Shown: positions 33,580 to 43,785 of the stretch, piece by piece
Layout: the number at the start of each line of letters is the position of its first letter
Position numbering within the stretch: the first letter of the stretch is position 1
NCBI GenBank assembly: GCA_951230915.1
Contig: OX579638.1
Location: 23,516,696-23,580,695, forward strand
Length of the DNA: 64,000 bases
Direction: 5' to 3'
Source: Antitrichia curtipendula
Lineage: Eukaryota; Streptophyta; Bryopsida; Hypnales; Leucodontaceae
Notes under the pieces: generated by a model
Database searches by the model: none
What the model saw: only the letters and a program-made list of their open reading frames with translations
Told to the model about the DNA's origin: nothing
Made by a program: the position numbers and the translations under genes

Positions 33580-36500
33580 ATGGCTAGTATTGTTGCTAAA
33601 GGTCATGATGTCCCATTTCTTCTACCACTGGACAGTCAAGGTATTGTTCGTGTGCTTACCCATCTTCTTCATGTCCGGTTTGGATTCACCCCTTCTTCTA
33701 TTATTGTGGAGGAAGAACTCCAAGGAGATGACGGTGTTGTTACGGGGTCTATCTTACAATCAAGGTGTACTGATCATGAAGGATTCTACTGGCTTCTTCC
33801 TGCTGGACGCTATAGAGTTTATGGTCTCCTGTCGGGGCTCTTACCACCTTCAACTGAAGGATTGACACTTACTTCTGATAAGTCAAAGGGACAACACCCA
33901 TTACCACGTCTTGTAAAAGTGGAGTCCCTAGGCAGTGGATGCTCCGAGAACACAATTGCGTTCAATATCAAGCGTGAGTCTATAGAATCTGTCATTGAGT
34001 TGTCTAGCGATTCTGAAGGTCAAATGCCGATTAAAGTTTGTCAACCTTCTTCTTCGAATGTTCATTTCCCACGTATGGTAGATTCATCCATTCCTACTAT
34101 CTTCCATAGTACACTTAGTAGTCCAGCATCGTCTGGATTTTCTCGTCCTCCTCTCCCCCCCAATCATCGCGATTCTTTAACCGTATTAGAATGCCTTCGC
34201 AAATTATCTTCAGTGCCTGGTTCACGAAACGAACTTGCCCAAATTGATTTTGATGCCATGGACTACCACAAGGTTCAGTTTCTCCCGACTAGATTTGATG
34301 GTAATGTTCTTTTTGAGCTACCACCTTCTCGTGGTTCCACATGTGGGGCTAGAGGCATGGAAGGTATGGACAAGCGATATGATGGTCATACATGGTGTCG
34401 CACCATGACATCAAACATCCATAATGACTTAGGTTTGAAGTTTAGAAAATCGCATTGTGTTGGGCACTTGATCTGTGAAAATACAAACTGTGACTACCGC
34501 ACACGAGCTCTGAAAAGCAATGAATCTCAGTGGATTGGGACCACCAAACATCCTTTTAGCGTAGGTCAGATTCCTCCTCCTGACTCTACCGTGCTCTGTA
34601 AAGTTTGTAAACAACCTTCTGTTTGTCTCAATCTATGTAACTCGAGAATTTATTATGTACTTAGAACTGGAGAATTGTCACGTGCATGCATCCATTTGGG
34701 TGTTCATTCACATCCTGTTTCTGATGGTCAATGTAGAGAGTCTCTTGAAGCAATAACTAGTCTAATTGCTAACGAGGTAGCTAAGACTCCAACAGCCAAA
34801 ACTTCTGCCATTACCTTGGCAGCAAGCAAGGAATTCCTTGACACGTTTCTTATTCACGATGGGCCTGGACCAAAAGAGATGCTTCATGGTGATGCGTTAG
34901 AGAATGTCATGGATAAGTTCAAGCTCCTTAGCTCACCCAATGTGCGCAACATTGTTTCCTCCTTTCGGAACAACAATAAAGGTGTAGGCGAGATTGATCG
35001 AATTCTTGACATGAAGGGACGTGCCAAAATGGAGTACATCCACGATAGTGTATTTCCAGGACAAGGACAAGATAAGGTCTATTTATTCAAGATGCTTGTG
35101 AATGGACCTGGAAGTGGAGTGGATCTTGTGCAACGGATGCAACCAGGCGGCAACCTTGAAAACTGTTTTATCATGTTCGATCATGTCAAGAGAGTGAAAT
35201 TATGGACGACTATTGCTTGTCACGTCTATGATGCCACTTATTGTAAAGTCATGACCATAGCTGTATGTGATATGCAGACTGAAGGCACCGAAGGCCAGAT
35301 CATTTTTAGGCATTGTTTGAATAGGGTCATGGTCAAAAATGGAGTGTCAAATCCTAACTTCAAGGGATTTATGTGTGATAGCGCTCAAGCCAACTTCAAT
35401 GCTATTCGCATTGTGTATGGGTCAGGGGATCCATCTGTTCCAATGGTGGATCGTGAAAGGACTTGTTTGTTCCATTGGGCGACAAGCATGCACAAGCACA
35501 CAGAGAAACTAATCTCCAAAGAGTTCCAAAAACAGCATATCCGACTCTGCAGGCAGTATAAGGATGCAACGTCAATGGCTGAGGCAGAGAAGATGTATTT
35601 AGAAATTAAAGCTTGGTGGTATTCTTCTGGAGCTGCATTAGAACCGGCTATCCGTGAACTTGAGGACTGGCTAGCATTTTGGCACTTTCGATATCGTCAA
35701 TGGGGCGCATTCATGGATACGGTATGATCTCTACTTTCATAATTTGGTTTTCTAGTTTTTATTCTACATCTTCAATGTTTTAAATAATGACTTCATTCAA
35801 TATATTTGCAGAAATTGACAACAGAAGAATTAGCAGATATTCCAACATGCAATCTTGCAGAAACTATGCACAACAAATGGATGCAAGCTTCAGGAAAGCG
35901 TGGATCTGATTTGTTCATTGCCACATGTGATGACTGGGTTCAAGCCTTCATGCAAATGACCAACTACAGAGCTTATCTTTGTGGGGGCCCTTCCGGAAAA
36001 GGCCCCTCTAAAGAAGATTTGAAATTGAAGAGGGCTATGGCATCTGGAGATGGGAAAAAAATCGCAGACGCACTTAGTGAGATGCCTGGAGCTGAAGACG
36101 TTTGCACTCGAATTCCGCATTTGGAGGGTGAAGAAGTATTTGGGTCTAGCAAAAGGAAATTAGATCTTCCAATTGGTTCTCATCGCCCTGACAAAGTAAA
36201 CTTCTCTCATCTTCAGGTTCAAATTAGATCAGCTACTGGTAGAGTGCAACTTGGGTCTGCAGTTGTAGAAACTAATACGGTTTTATCCCATATCCAATCT
36301 GTCATGGAAACTGATTGCGATACATCAGAATGGCATATAGCGAGACTTTCTCACAAGTCAAGGAAACAGTGTCATGCCATTCAAAAGTATACACAAGCCA
36401 AATGCAAGCTATTGATTGTTAGGCATGGAATATCCACTGCTGCCCCTACTTATAGAGGACAAAAGCGTGAGTATAAGGGCACAGCAGTTCAAACTGAGGA

Positions 36501-37182
36501 TTTCTGGTTTTGTGCAGACCAAATTGCACGATGCGTCATGGGACCTAAGCGTTCCCATGTTCTTACTCGACCTGAGATCCCTGAGATTTGGCCTGTTCTT
36601 ATTGGTACAAATCTTAGTCGTACCGAAATTATAGAGTTTGAAGAAGCTGGGTTTCGCTTGCAATCTAGCATTCCGATGTCACCTCGACGGCTATTTACCT
36701 CATCTAGAATATTTGAGCCCATGTTGTGGACTCATCCTCGACCAGCACATGCTGAAAGAATTCCTTCTATTCGGAATGGCAAGCAAGTTCGTCGGAGCAG
36801 TAAGGCCCCCACCGAAAATCACCGCAATCAGTGGGAGAGTGCAAGGAATGTTACAGCAAGTATCACTGGAGTGAACTTCCTTCCTTACCCTGGACTTGGT
36901 GCCATTATTACACTTCTGTCTGGTACTGAACCTAATCAAAAGGTTTATAATATCACGCTTTCAAATTTTCCATCTTGTACATGTCCTCATTATGGAGGTA
37001 TGAATGGAACTTCCATTGGAAAGCGTGGTATGTACATAAACTGCAAGCATCTTTATTACATCTTTCGTTACTTTTGCAAATTGAATTACAAGACAGACAC
37101 ATTCATCCACGCTCCTACCTTGAGTTCGGATGAAGTTAAGCAAGTGCTCGTTGCTGCCGGAATCATCAAGACATGCGAGTGA
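33580..37182 (+). CDS. Transposase-like protein: GCM/WRKY-type zinc finger, RNase H-like core, SWIM finger
   Basis: Two exons, 33580-35721 and 35812-37182, joined in phase 0 across a 90-bp GT-AG intron, give 1,170 aa with no stop. Residues ~1-240 are Ser/Pro-rich. A Cys/His cluster at ~270-380 (HCVGHLICENTNCDYRTRA, CKVCKQ, RIYYVLRTGELSRACIHLG, HSHPV) resembles the GCM/WRKY zinc fingers found in MULE-type transposases. Residues ~530-640 look like the RNase H-like core (MFDHVKRVKLWTTIACHVYD, FKGFMCDSAQANFNAIRIVY, CLFHWATSMHKH). A SWIM finger lies at ~1100-1130 (FPSCTCPHYGG .. NCKHLYYIF). The catalytic Glu was not assigned. It is probably the element's transposase, moving DNA between its TIRs in the nucleus; an exapted host protein cannot be excluded. 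Start ATG 33580 is the first in frame after the divergent promoter. Confidence 0.8.
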
Positions 37183-37677
37183 AGTTAGTGAACAAGTTAG
37201 TTGACTAGTATTAGCATGATATGAAGTACATCTATAGTACCAATATTTTATCTTCAAAATTTTCATATATGCAGATTATTATACTCATATTTCAATATCT
37301 ATTCTTTTTTGCAATGACAAAATATTTTATTATCTGTAGGATGTTGAATTCTTTTTGATATTTTCATTGTATTTGTCTTTTTGTCAATTTTAGAATTCCT
37401 TTTGGATTAACTATTTGTACTTTCACTTTATAAGCCTATTCTAAGACAGACTCTGAAGATGTGATTTAAACCATTAAACTTGGATATAAAATTTGAGTCT
37501 ACAATAGCACCAACTTTTTAGGCTTTTAAATCCACGGTCATGGGTCCCATGGCAATAGGACATATTTTCAAAAAAAAACTTTGCTAACAAAACCTCAAAT
37601 TTTTTTCCTTTTTAATTACAAAAAATTAGAAATTTCTCCAAAATTCAAATTTGTAGACTTCAGGCTCACGCAATTCT
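37183..37677. other. 3' flank and sub-terminal region inside the 12.9-kb element
   Basis: AT-rich, non-coding. It contains TCCACGGTCAT (inverted match to the left arm ATGACCGTGGA at about 25727) between the transposase stop and the right GTGAGC array. Confidence 0.55.
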
Positions 37678-37765
37678 TGCTCACCGCTCATAGGCTCACG
37701 CTCACCGCTCATAGGCTCACGCTCACCGCTCATAGGCTCATGCTCACATGCTCACATACTAGCGT
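37678..37765 (-). repeat. GTGAGC array, right arm
   Basis: On the plus strand, three units of GCTCACCGCTCATAG, then GCTCATGCTCACATGCTCAC. In reverse complement this is the GACGCTAGT plus GTGAGC series seen in the left arm. Confidence 0.85.
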
Positions 37766-37769
37766 CGTT

Positions 37770-37789
37770 GGTCTTTCTTGCATTCACCC
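37770..37789 (-). repeat. Right terminal inverted repeat of the 12.9-kb element
   Basis: Reverse complement is GGGTGAATGCAAGAAAGACC, identical to 24911-24930; followed by AGGG. Confidence 0.85.
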
Positions 37790-40429
37790 AGGGCTGACAA
37801 GTCTTGTTTCTCTTTCAAAAAGAAAAAGGACCGAGCTTAAACTATTTTTTCTTCTAAAAAAAATGGAGTTTTTTAATTATATTTGAACCTTTTTGTTTTT
37901 CTTCCTATTTATTGTCAAGATTTAGATTAATTGTTAGTGAATTATTTGGGGTGACCTATTGAAATTTTATGAGGGTCTTGTTAAAGGAAAATAATGACCT
38001 AATCGGAAATTATATTTTTAGTATAATAAGTTTGTTTCAAGGGAGACGGGCAAGTAGATAATCTATGCTAATAAGTTTTATATCTAAAATCAAAATATTT
38101 CAACTTAAATTCAATAATCCAATTTGAAATTCCATAGCCAAAATCATTACTACAACGACACTACAAACCCAAGTTGGACTTGGCCTGGAAAAAAATTGTT
38201 CAACTTGAACATCCAAATTGGTGACACATTTGCACTTAATGACACTCCACTCTTACACGCATCTCAAATCAACATAAACACATACACAATCAACTTCTCT
38301 TGAAATAAAATTATATTAATTGAATTGGTGAACATATCACCGTTACAAGTTTTTCAATTAAAATTTCCATTGACTCATCAACTTCCAACTTCTTCCCCAC
38401 CTTGGACACTTAATTAGTTCTTCATCCAACTAGCTTTCTACTCCATAATGAATTGGTTATGAGTGCTAATTGGTTATGAGTGCTAATTAGTTCTTCTAAA
38501 ACCAATTAGCACTCATAACCAATTAGCACTCAGAAAGTTCTTTGTCACACACCATAGCATTCAAATTTCCTTTGATTTTTCATCACAAACTCCAAAACTC
38601 CATAACACTCATTCACTCTTCACACAAACAAAAGAAATACACAATCAACTTAAGGCTGGGACACACATTGGCACTCTCAACAATGGGTGATTTCCAAATC
38701 GGGAAGACAAACCTAATAGGAAGCAAGCCGGCAGTTATCAGAAGGAAAGGAGACAACCCAACTACCATCCAACTACCAAATTGAAATTATTAGCAAACTG
38801 CCAACTCAAATTGCCACTAAAGCCTAATTCAAATCCAAATTAGAAAATTTAAACTACTGAGCTAGCAAGCTCACCACTTGCATACTTACCAACTTGATTA
38901 TCATCCTATAAATTTGAACCAAAAAAAATCCCCATTTGGGTTAATTAAAAGTTCATTCTCAAAACCACTAAATTGGATACAAAACTACAAAGAAAACTAC
39001 TAAAATGATGTAAAAACACACTCCATATCACACAAAAATTTCAAAAATTCATTCCAAATAGGTTTTCTACAGGTCTACTAATGCTCAATTTCCAAAAAAT
39101 ACAAAATATGGACAAAAATATTTAAATTTTGCTAAAAGAAATAATATTTATTGTTAATTATTTTTTTTAAAAGTCACCTAATTCATCTTTTTAACAGCAA
39201 TAGATTTTATTGGACAAAACAAACACCTTTAATATATTATTTAGTATTGCAATATATTCATATGCTAATACTAATCACCATCAAACTAATGTAGAACCAA
39301 TTGAAATTTGTGTTTGCCAAAACCTTAAGGAGTACAAGTTAGAGCCAAAAGTGAGGCTTTGTGGCATGAGGCCAGAGTATGAACTCAACTAACTAAACAA
39401 AGTTAATTCCAATTTTTTTTTAATTTCATCTTAAATTTTTGAAGAAGTTAAATTGAAGGTAAGTAGGCAACACCTTGAGAGCCTAATGTCAAGTACATTT
39501 GCACTTTAATTTAATAATAATTTTTTATTATGAGCTTAAAAAATATATTAATTAGACCACAATGTTAACTTACCACTATTAACACCATTTTTTGCTAATT
39601 GTTTTTTGTAAATTATGATAAGGATTTTAAAAAATATTTTGATTTTTGCAAATAATTTATTTAGGAAAAATATAAATTTTACTTACATTCTTTTAATTAT
39701 GAAAAATAGAGGTTCATCTAAGAATCTAAGTACATAATGGAAAAATATCAAAAAAATTATTTAATCAATATACCAAACTAATGACGCATGACTAGGTGAT
39801 AATATGATTTGTTTGTTAAACCAAGTTTCATCTTTGCAGTTTCTTATAAATAGTGGTACTAGTTGAAACTTCTAAAAGCATGAGAAGCCAAAGTTTGTAT
39901 TGTACAATTTGTTCTTTATACAAAGTAGCTACTAAGCCTAATTTTTATTATTATTATCAAACTAGTCAAATTTTCAAATTTTTTGGTTGGCAAGTGGAAG
40001 AAGGTTCCAATGTGACGTCATTGATTGCAAGATAATAGGACTTGAAGTTAGAAGGAAATATTTTTTCTTGAAACTACCGCAACATAGTTAACAAAGTTTG
40101 ACTCCTTTTAGGATGTGATTTGAGGACTATAATTTATTTATTTTTGGACAATTGTATGCCATATTTTATTAGTTACATACATGCCAAATTTCAAAAGTTG
40201 ATGATCTTTTATGCAAAAGATTCTCCAAAGATATTCCAATTGCCTAAGTTGCTCTAAAAGTTCAGGGCAACATAACTTTTGATTCGGGCATCCGATAAAA
40301 AAAAAAAAAATTCACGAAAGAGGTAGATGTTTATACATCGTGTCCAAATTTCATGAACATCCAACCAAAATTGACTTTTTAGGAGCCTACTTGAGATTTA
40401 TTACATAAGTCAAACAAACAATCGGTCCT
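37790..40429. other. Gene-free AT-rich DNA
   Basis: No coding region, RNA gene or recognisable element apart from the hairpin at 38451-38532. A perfect TGACGTCA palindrome at 40013-40020 has no gene nearby. Confidence 0.5.
38451..38532. repeat. Compact inverted repeat made of 23-bp units
   Basis: AATTGGTTATGAGTGCTAATT occurs twice in tandem, then twice inverted (AATTAGCACTCATAACCAATT) after a ~14-base spacer, so the whole can form a long hairpin. Confidence 0.85.
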
Positions 40430-40800
40430 TTGGGGGTTAAAAAATGCAAAAGAACTCAATGGCAACCAAATGATTGTAGAAAACCTTCCCTTTTCACACA
40501 AAATTTGGAGGATGAATAGTTGCACTTTTGTCCTACAAGGAGAGATTCTTTGTCATTCATCAGCCGGAAAACATCCTCATCGTCGTCTATGAATTAATCC
40601 TTAAACGACGGGTTCATAACTATAGAAATCATCTTTTTTGTCACCGTGTGAATTGTTGGATTAAAACAATGCAAAAGCACTCATTGGAAGATAAACTATT
40701 ATAAATGATTTTCCCTTTTCACACAAAATTGGGAGGATGAATAGTTGCACTTCTATCCTACAAAGAGAGATTCTTTTGTCATTCATTGGCCAGATAATTG
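40430..40800 (-). repeat. Two tandem copies of dispersed repeat family 1
   Basis: Two ~225-bp units (starting near 40441 and 40663) share TGCAAAAGMACTCAWTGG, CCCTTTTCACACAAAATT, GGAGGATGAATAGTTGCACTT and GAGAGATTCTTT. In inverse orientation the same sequence occurs at 46845-47060 and 50040-50260, and in weaker form at 6365-6560 and 8560-8725. Confidence 0.8.
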
Positions 40801-42059
40801 GAATCTTACTTGAGGAATCTTACTTTAGGATTGATAATTGGAATCTTACTTTTCGATTGCTTCACGTCAGCAGTCCTGAATGAGGTCACAGTAGTATCAT
40901 TGAGTTATTGGCTATTTCCACGACATTTTCCAATCTCCCACAACCAATACCAAATCCTTTTGTTTAAAAAAAAAAAAATTAATTTAAAAAAATACCAAAC
41001 ACACAGCTCATGACTGGATTTGCACCAATCACATTTGATGACCATGGGCGGCGGCACCCTCGAAGCCAAATGGATAAAACTTTTGCAGCCAGAAAAAGGT
41101 AACTTGAAATATAACTTGGATTTCCATGTACTAAAATTGGCAAAACTTTGAAAAAAAGACGATGGAAGTTTTGGAACTCTTTATGGAAGTGTGTAATATT
41201 TGCGATTTGCAAGGAAAAAAAAATCAGAATTGCTAGCTAGTAAAATTTTAGAGAGGGGCTCATGAGAACAAAGGAGGCAACTTTATGATTTCAATGAAAA
41301 AACAAACTATTTTAAACATTAGACTTGACGTTTTTGGTTGCATTTAGTTTGACATAAAGGCGAAGCTACTCTGTAAATGTAGTTTCCTCCCTACTTGCAT
41401 GGAAGTAAAAACATCATGACACTCTAAGAAAGCAATTCCATCTTTGAAAACTTGAAAATTCTTTTCTTGATTACAACACATGAAAGTTTGATCTAATTGT
41501 GAACTATTTGTATAACTGTCTAGATGGTGCCTAAAATGAAGGTCCTATGACTATAAGAACATAGGTTGATTTGGGGGATATCTATTTAGTACTTTAAAAA
41601 TTATTAATATATTCATATGTTATCCACAAAATGCATATGAAGAGAATTTGGAATATTCTTTTGATTTCCTATAAGATCCAACAAAAACTTCATGGGATAC
41701 TGAGAATAAAGGAAATAATGGGAACCATGCTCAAATGCTTATTTGGATTATCTTAAGCATAGTTACTTTATAGCCATGGCATCCTTACCAAAGCAGTTGA
41801 TATTGAATCCATTCTATCCACATGCTCTTCCCACATAAGATTTGGTGTGAAAGGCCATGAAGGTCTAGCCACACGGGGCTAGAAAAGTGAATGGCACCTC
41901 AAATTATTGTAACATGCAAATTAAAATGGATAAATGGATTTCATATTGTTGAACAAGCTCAAAGTATATCAAGTATTTAATAAAAATCATAATTTTCCAA
42001 ATTGGCAACCCTGTCCCAAAATTTCAATTAGCCAATCTTTCCCATCACTAGCTAGAGCA
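40801..42059. other. Gene-free AT-rich DNA
   Basis: Contains short repeated GGAATCTTACTT units (40799-40850) and a poly(A) tract near 40967. Around 41700 it shares GGGAACCATGCTCAA with about 8047, part of the dispersed repeat background. No gene is supported. Confidence 0.45.
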
Positions 42060-42370
42060 TCAAACTGGATCATCAAACCAAGACATTAGATGTTTTTCAG
42101 TTCCTATGGAGGGTTGTTTTAGGCCTGTCCCCAATGCTAGGAACCAACTATTGTTGTCCAAAATTAAGAAATAATAAAAATAATATTTAAAAAATTAAAA
42201 AATTAATTTAATTAATTTATTTATTTATTGGTATGGTAGTAGTTCTGCCGCATCAGATTATTGAGTTTGGGTTGATTATTGAATTTGGGTTGATTTAGCA
42301 TAGTTTCCACAATCCAAGCGGTCCAAGAACTCACAGCCCTTCAAGACCCCCAAATCTCATTTAATAACAA
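42060..42370 (-). pseudogene. Fragment of a Tc1/mariner-like element
   Basis: A diverged copy of 52535-52815 (shared TGTTTTTCAGYTC, GGAGGGYTGTTT, TTGTCCCCA, AAATCTCATYTAAT), which belongs to the dead Tc1/mariner transposase described there. No readable frame remains here. Confidence 0.55.
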
Positions 42371-42779
42371 ACTAAAATCTTGCAAACAGAAAGGACCACC
42401 ACTGTCTATTTTACTTCTATAAATAAAACTTATCCATGAGGCATAACATTGTTAACCCCATAAGGATTAGATGTTCAAATTTCAAACAACAAATGAATGC
42501 AAACACATCTCAAGCATACAAATTTTTACTTTTGTTTTTCATTCATCAATATTTTTAGATTCTTGTGTGTTGTTCTTTGACATGTATATAGTGTACATTC
42601 CAAAGACTTTGCTTATTCAAAGGGTACCAATAGGTTGAGACTCGAAAATTGGTTTTTCTTCAAAAAAACAAGTAGAATAAAAGAGTAATTTAATAATCTT
42701 CAAAAACCACTATGGTTTACAGCTAAATATTTTAAATCTCTAGAGGAGCTGAAAAACATGTAATGCTTTTCATGTGTAA

Positions 42780-43189
42780 GGTAGTATGCTCTCAAAGCGC
42801 CCATCATCTTGAAACCGCCCCTATTTTTAGGTGAAGAATGGAGATGGGGTGATCCTTAAATGGACCAGTTTAGCAAGTTGAATGTATTGAGGAAAAATTG
42901 TTTTTCTATTGCAAGAGCCAATCATTGTCTTTGATTTCTGCACATCTCTTTACAAGTTGCAAGTGGACAGATTTTGGAAGACCTATGATCACAAATAGGT
43001 GCCTATGTCCTGAATCTTTGAAAATTTGTAAGTAATTCAAAAATGCTTGGAAAAATACAAAAACACTTGTGTTAGGTACCACATCTATTTTTCTTTCTCT
43101 GAAAAATGATCTAAAAATATTTTCGTCCACGAAAGCCTGTGAAAAAGGCGGACCAGCCCTTAAATGGTCGCTTTAAGAGCATACTACCT
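42780..43189. mobile_element. MITE with TA target duplication (Stowaway/Tc1-mariner type)
   Basis: The ends are inverted: AGGTAGTATGCTCTCAAAGC on the left and, reverse-complemented, AGGTAGTATGCTCTTAAAGC on the right, flanked by TA on both sides (42778-42779, 43190-43191). About 410 bp, without a convincing gene. Confidence 0.8.
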
Positions 43190-43260
43190 TAGTGGGCCCA
43201 AAGACAAGTAAGAATGTACACACAAAACGGATATCCTCATCTCTGAGCACGTCGTCAGCT

Positions 43261-43268
43261 TGACGTCA
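43261..43268. promoter_or_regulatory. TGACGTCA bZIP-type palindrome
   Basis: A perfect CRE/TGA-type site 518 bp upstream of the gulonolactone oxidase-like start codon, preceded by GCACGTCGTCAG. Function is inferred only from the motif. Confidence 0.4.
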
Positions 43269-43641
43269 GTTCTTAATTTACGGTATCCATAAAGCAAATT
43301 CAACACGCAAAATATCAGCATTATTTTGTCGCACAATCCTCATCCGAAGAATAATCCCCAAAGAAAAAACACCACTCGTCCAAAAAAGATTCCTATCATA
43401 CCTAATCAAAACCAACTGGAAGATATCGCGTCTTCTCGGACAACAGTCCCAACTCTTCGGATGAAGTCAACCAGTACGGTATGCTTAAGCTTTACTAGAC
43501 TAACTTAAGCTTAATTCAATCCACACTAAACGAGCTGCCCTGGTTACTATGCCTCTGCCAGTTGATCACCGTCACCAGAGTGACATAAGTTTGCACTCCA
43601 GCGCGCAGTGAGGGAGCTTCTGCACAACTGAAGTGTAAGTT

Positions 43642-43748
43642 AGATTCAGAGCTGCGTAACCAGCGTGCAGATTCACAGCTGCATGCACAACGAGAGTAGT
43701 TAGATTCACAGCTACAGAACAAGACTGTATCTAGAGTCACAGCTGCCG
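43642..43748 (+). repeat. ~30-bp tandem units upstream of the gulonolactone oxidase-like gene
   Basis: AGATTCASAGCTRC recurs at 43642, 43669, 43702 and (as AGAGTCACAGCTGC) 43733, just upstream of the start codon at 43786, so the units lie in the leader or core promoter. Confidence 0.7.
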
Positions 43749-43785
43749 GAGTGTGTGTGTGATCACAGCCACAATTGGGAGCAAA

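Larger units (their letters stand above)
24911..37789. mobile_element. 12.9-kb TIR element carrying a transposase and a ParB-methyltransferase gene
   Basis: The ends are a perfect 20-bp inverted repeat, GGGTGAATGCAAGAAAGACC, at 24911-24930 and its reverse complement at 37770-37789. On both sides it is followed inwards by a GAYGCTAGT block and then an array of GTGAGC-type units (left 25642-25690, right 37678-37765). Further in, both sides share ATGACCGTGGA. AGGG directly flanks both ends (24907-24910 and 37790-37793), a possible 4-bp target duplication. Inside are two large intact divergent genes and no other gene. The left arm is interrupted by a 711-bp insertion. The superfamily is unassigned: the transposase resembles MULE-type GCM/DDE/SWIM proteins, but a MULE-like 8-11-bp target duplication is not seen. 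Confidence 0.75.

Noticed and set aside
33317..33865. 182-codon frame at the transposase start
   Set aside because: It is in a different frame from the 1,170-aa product, begins in AT-rich promoter DNA and has no domain.
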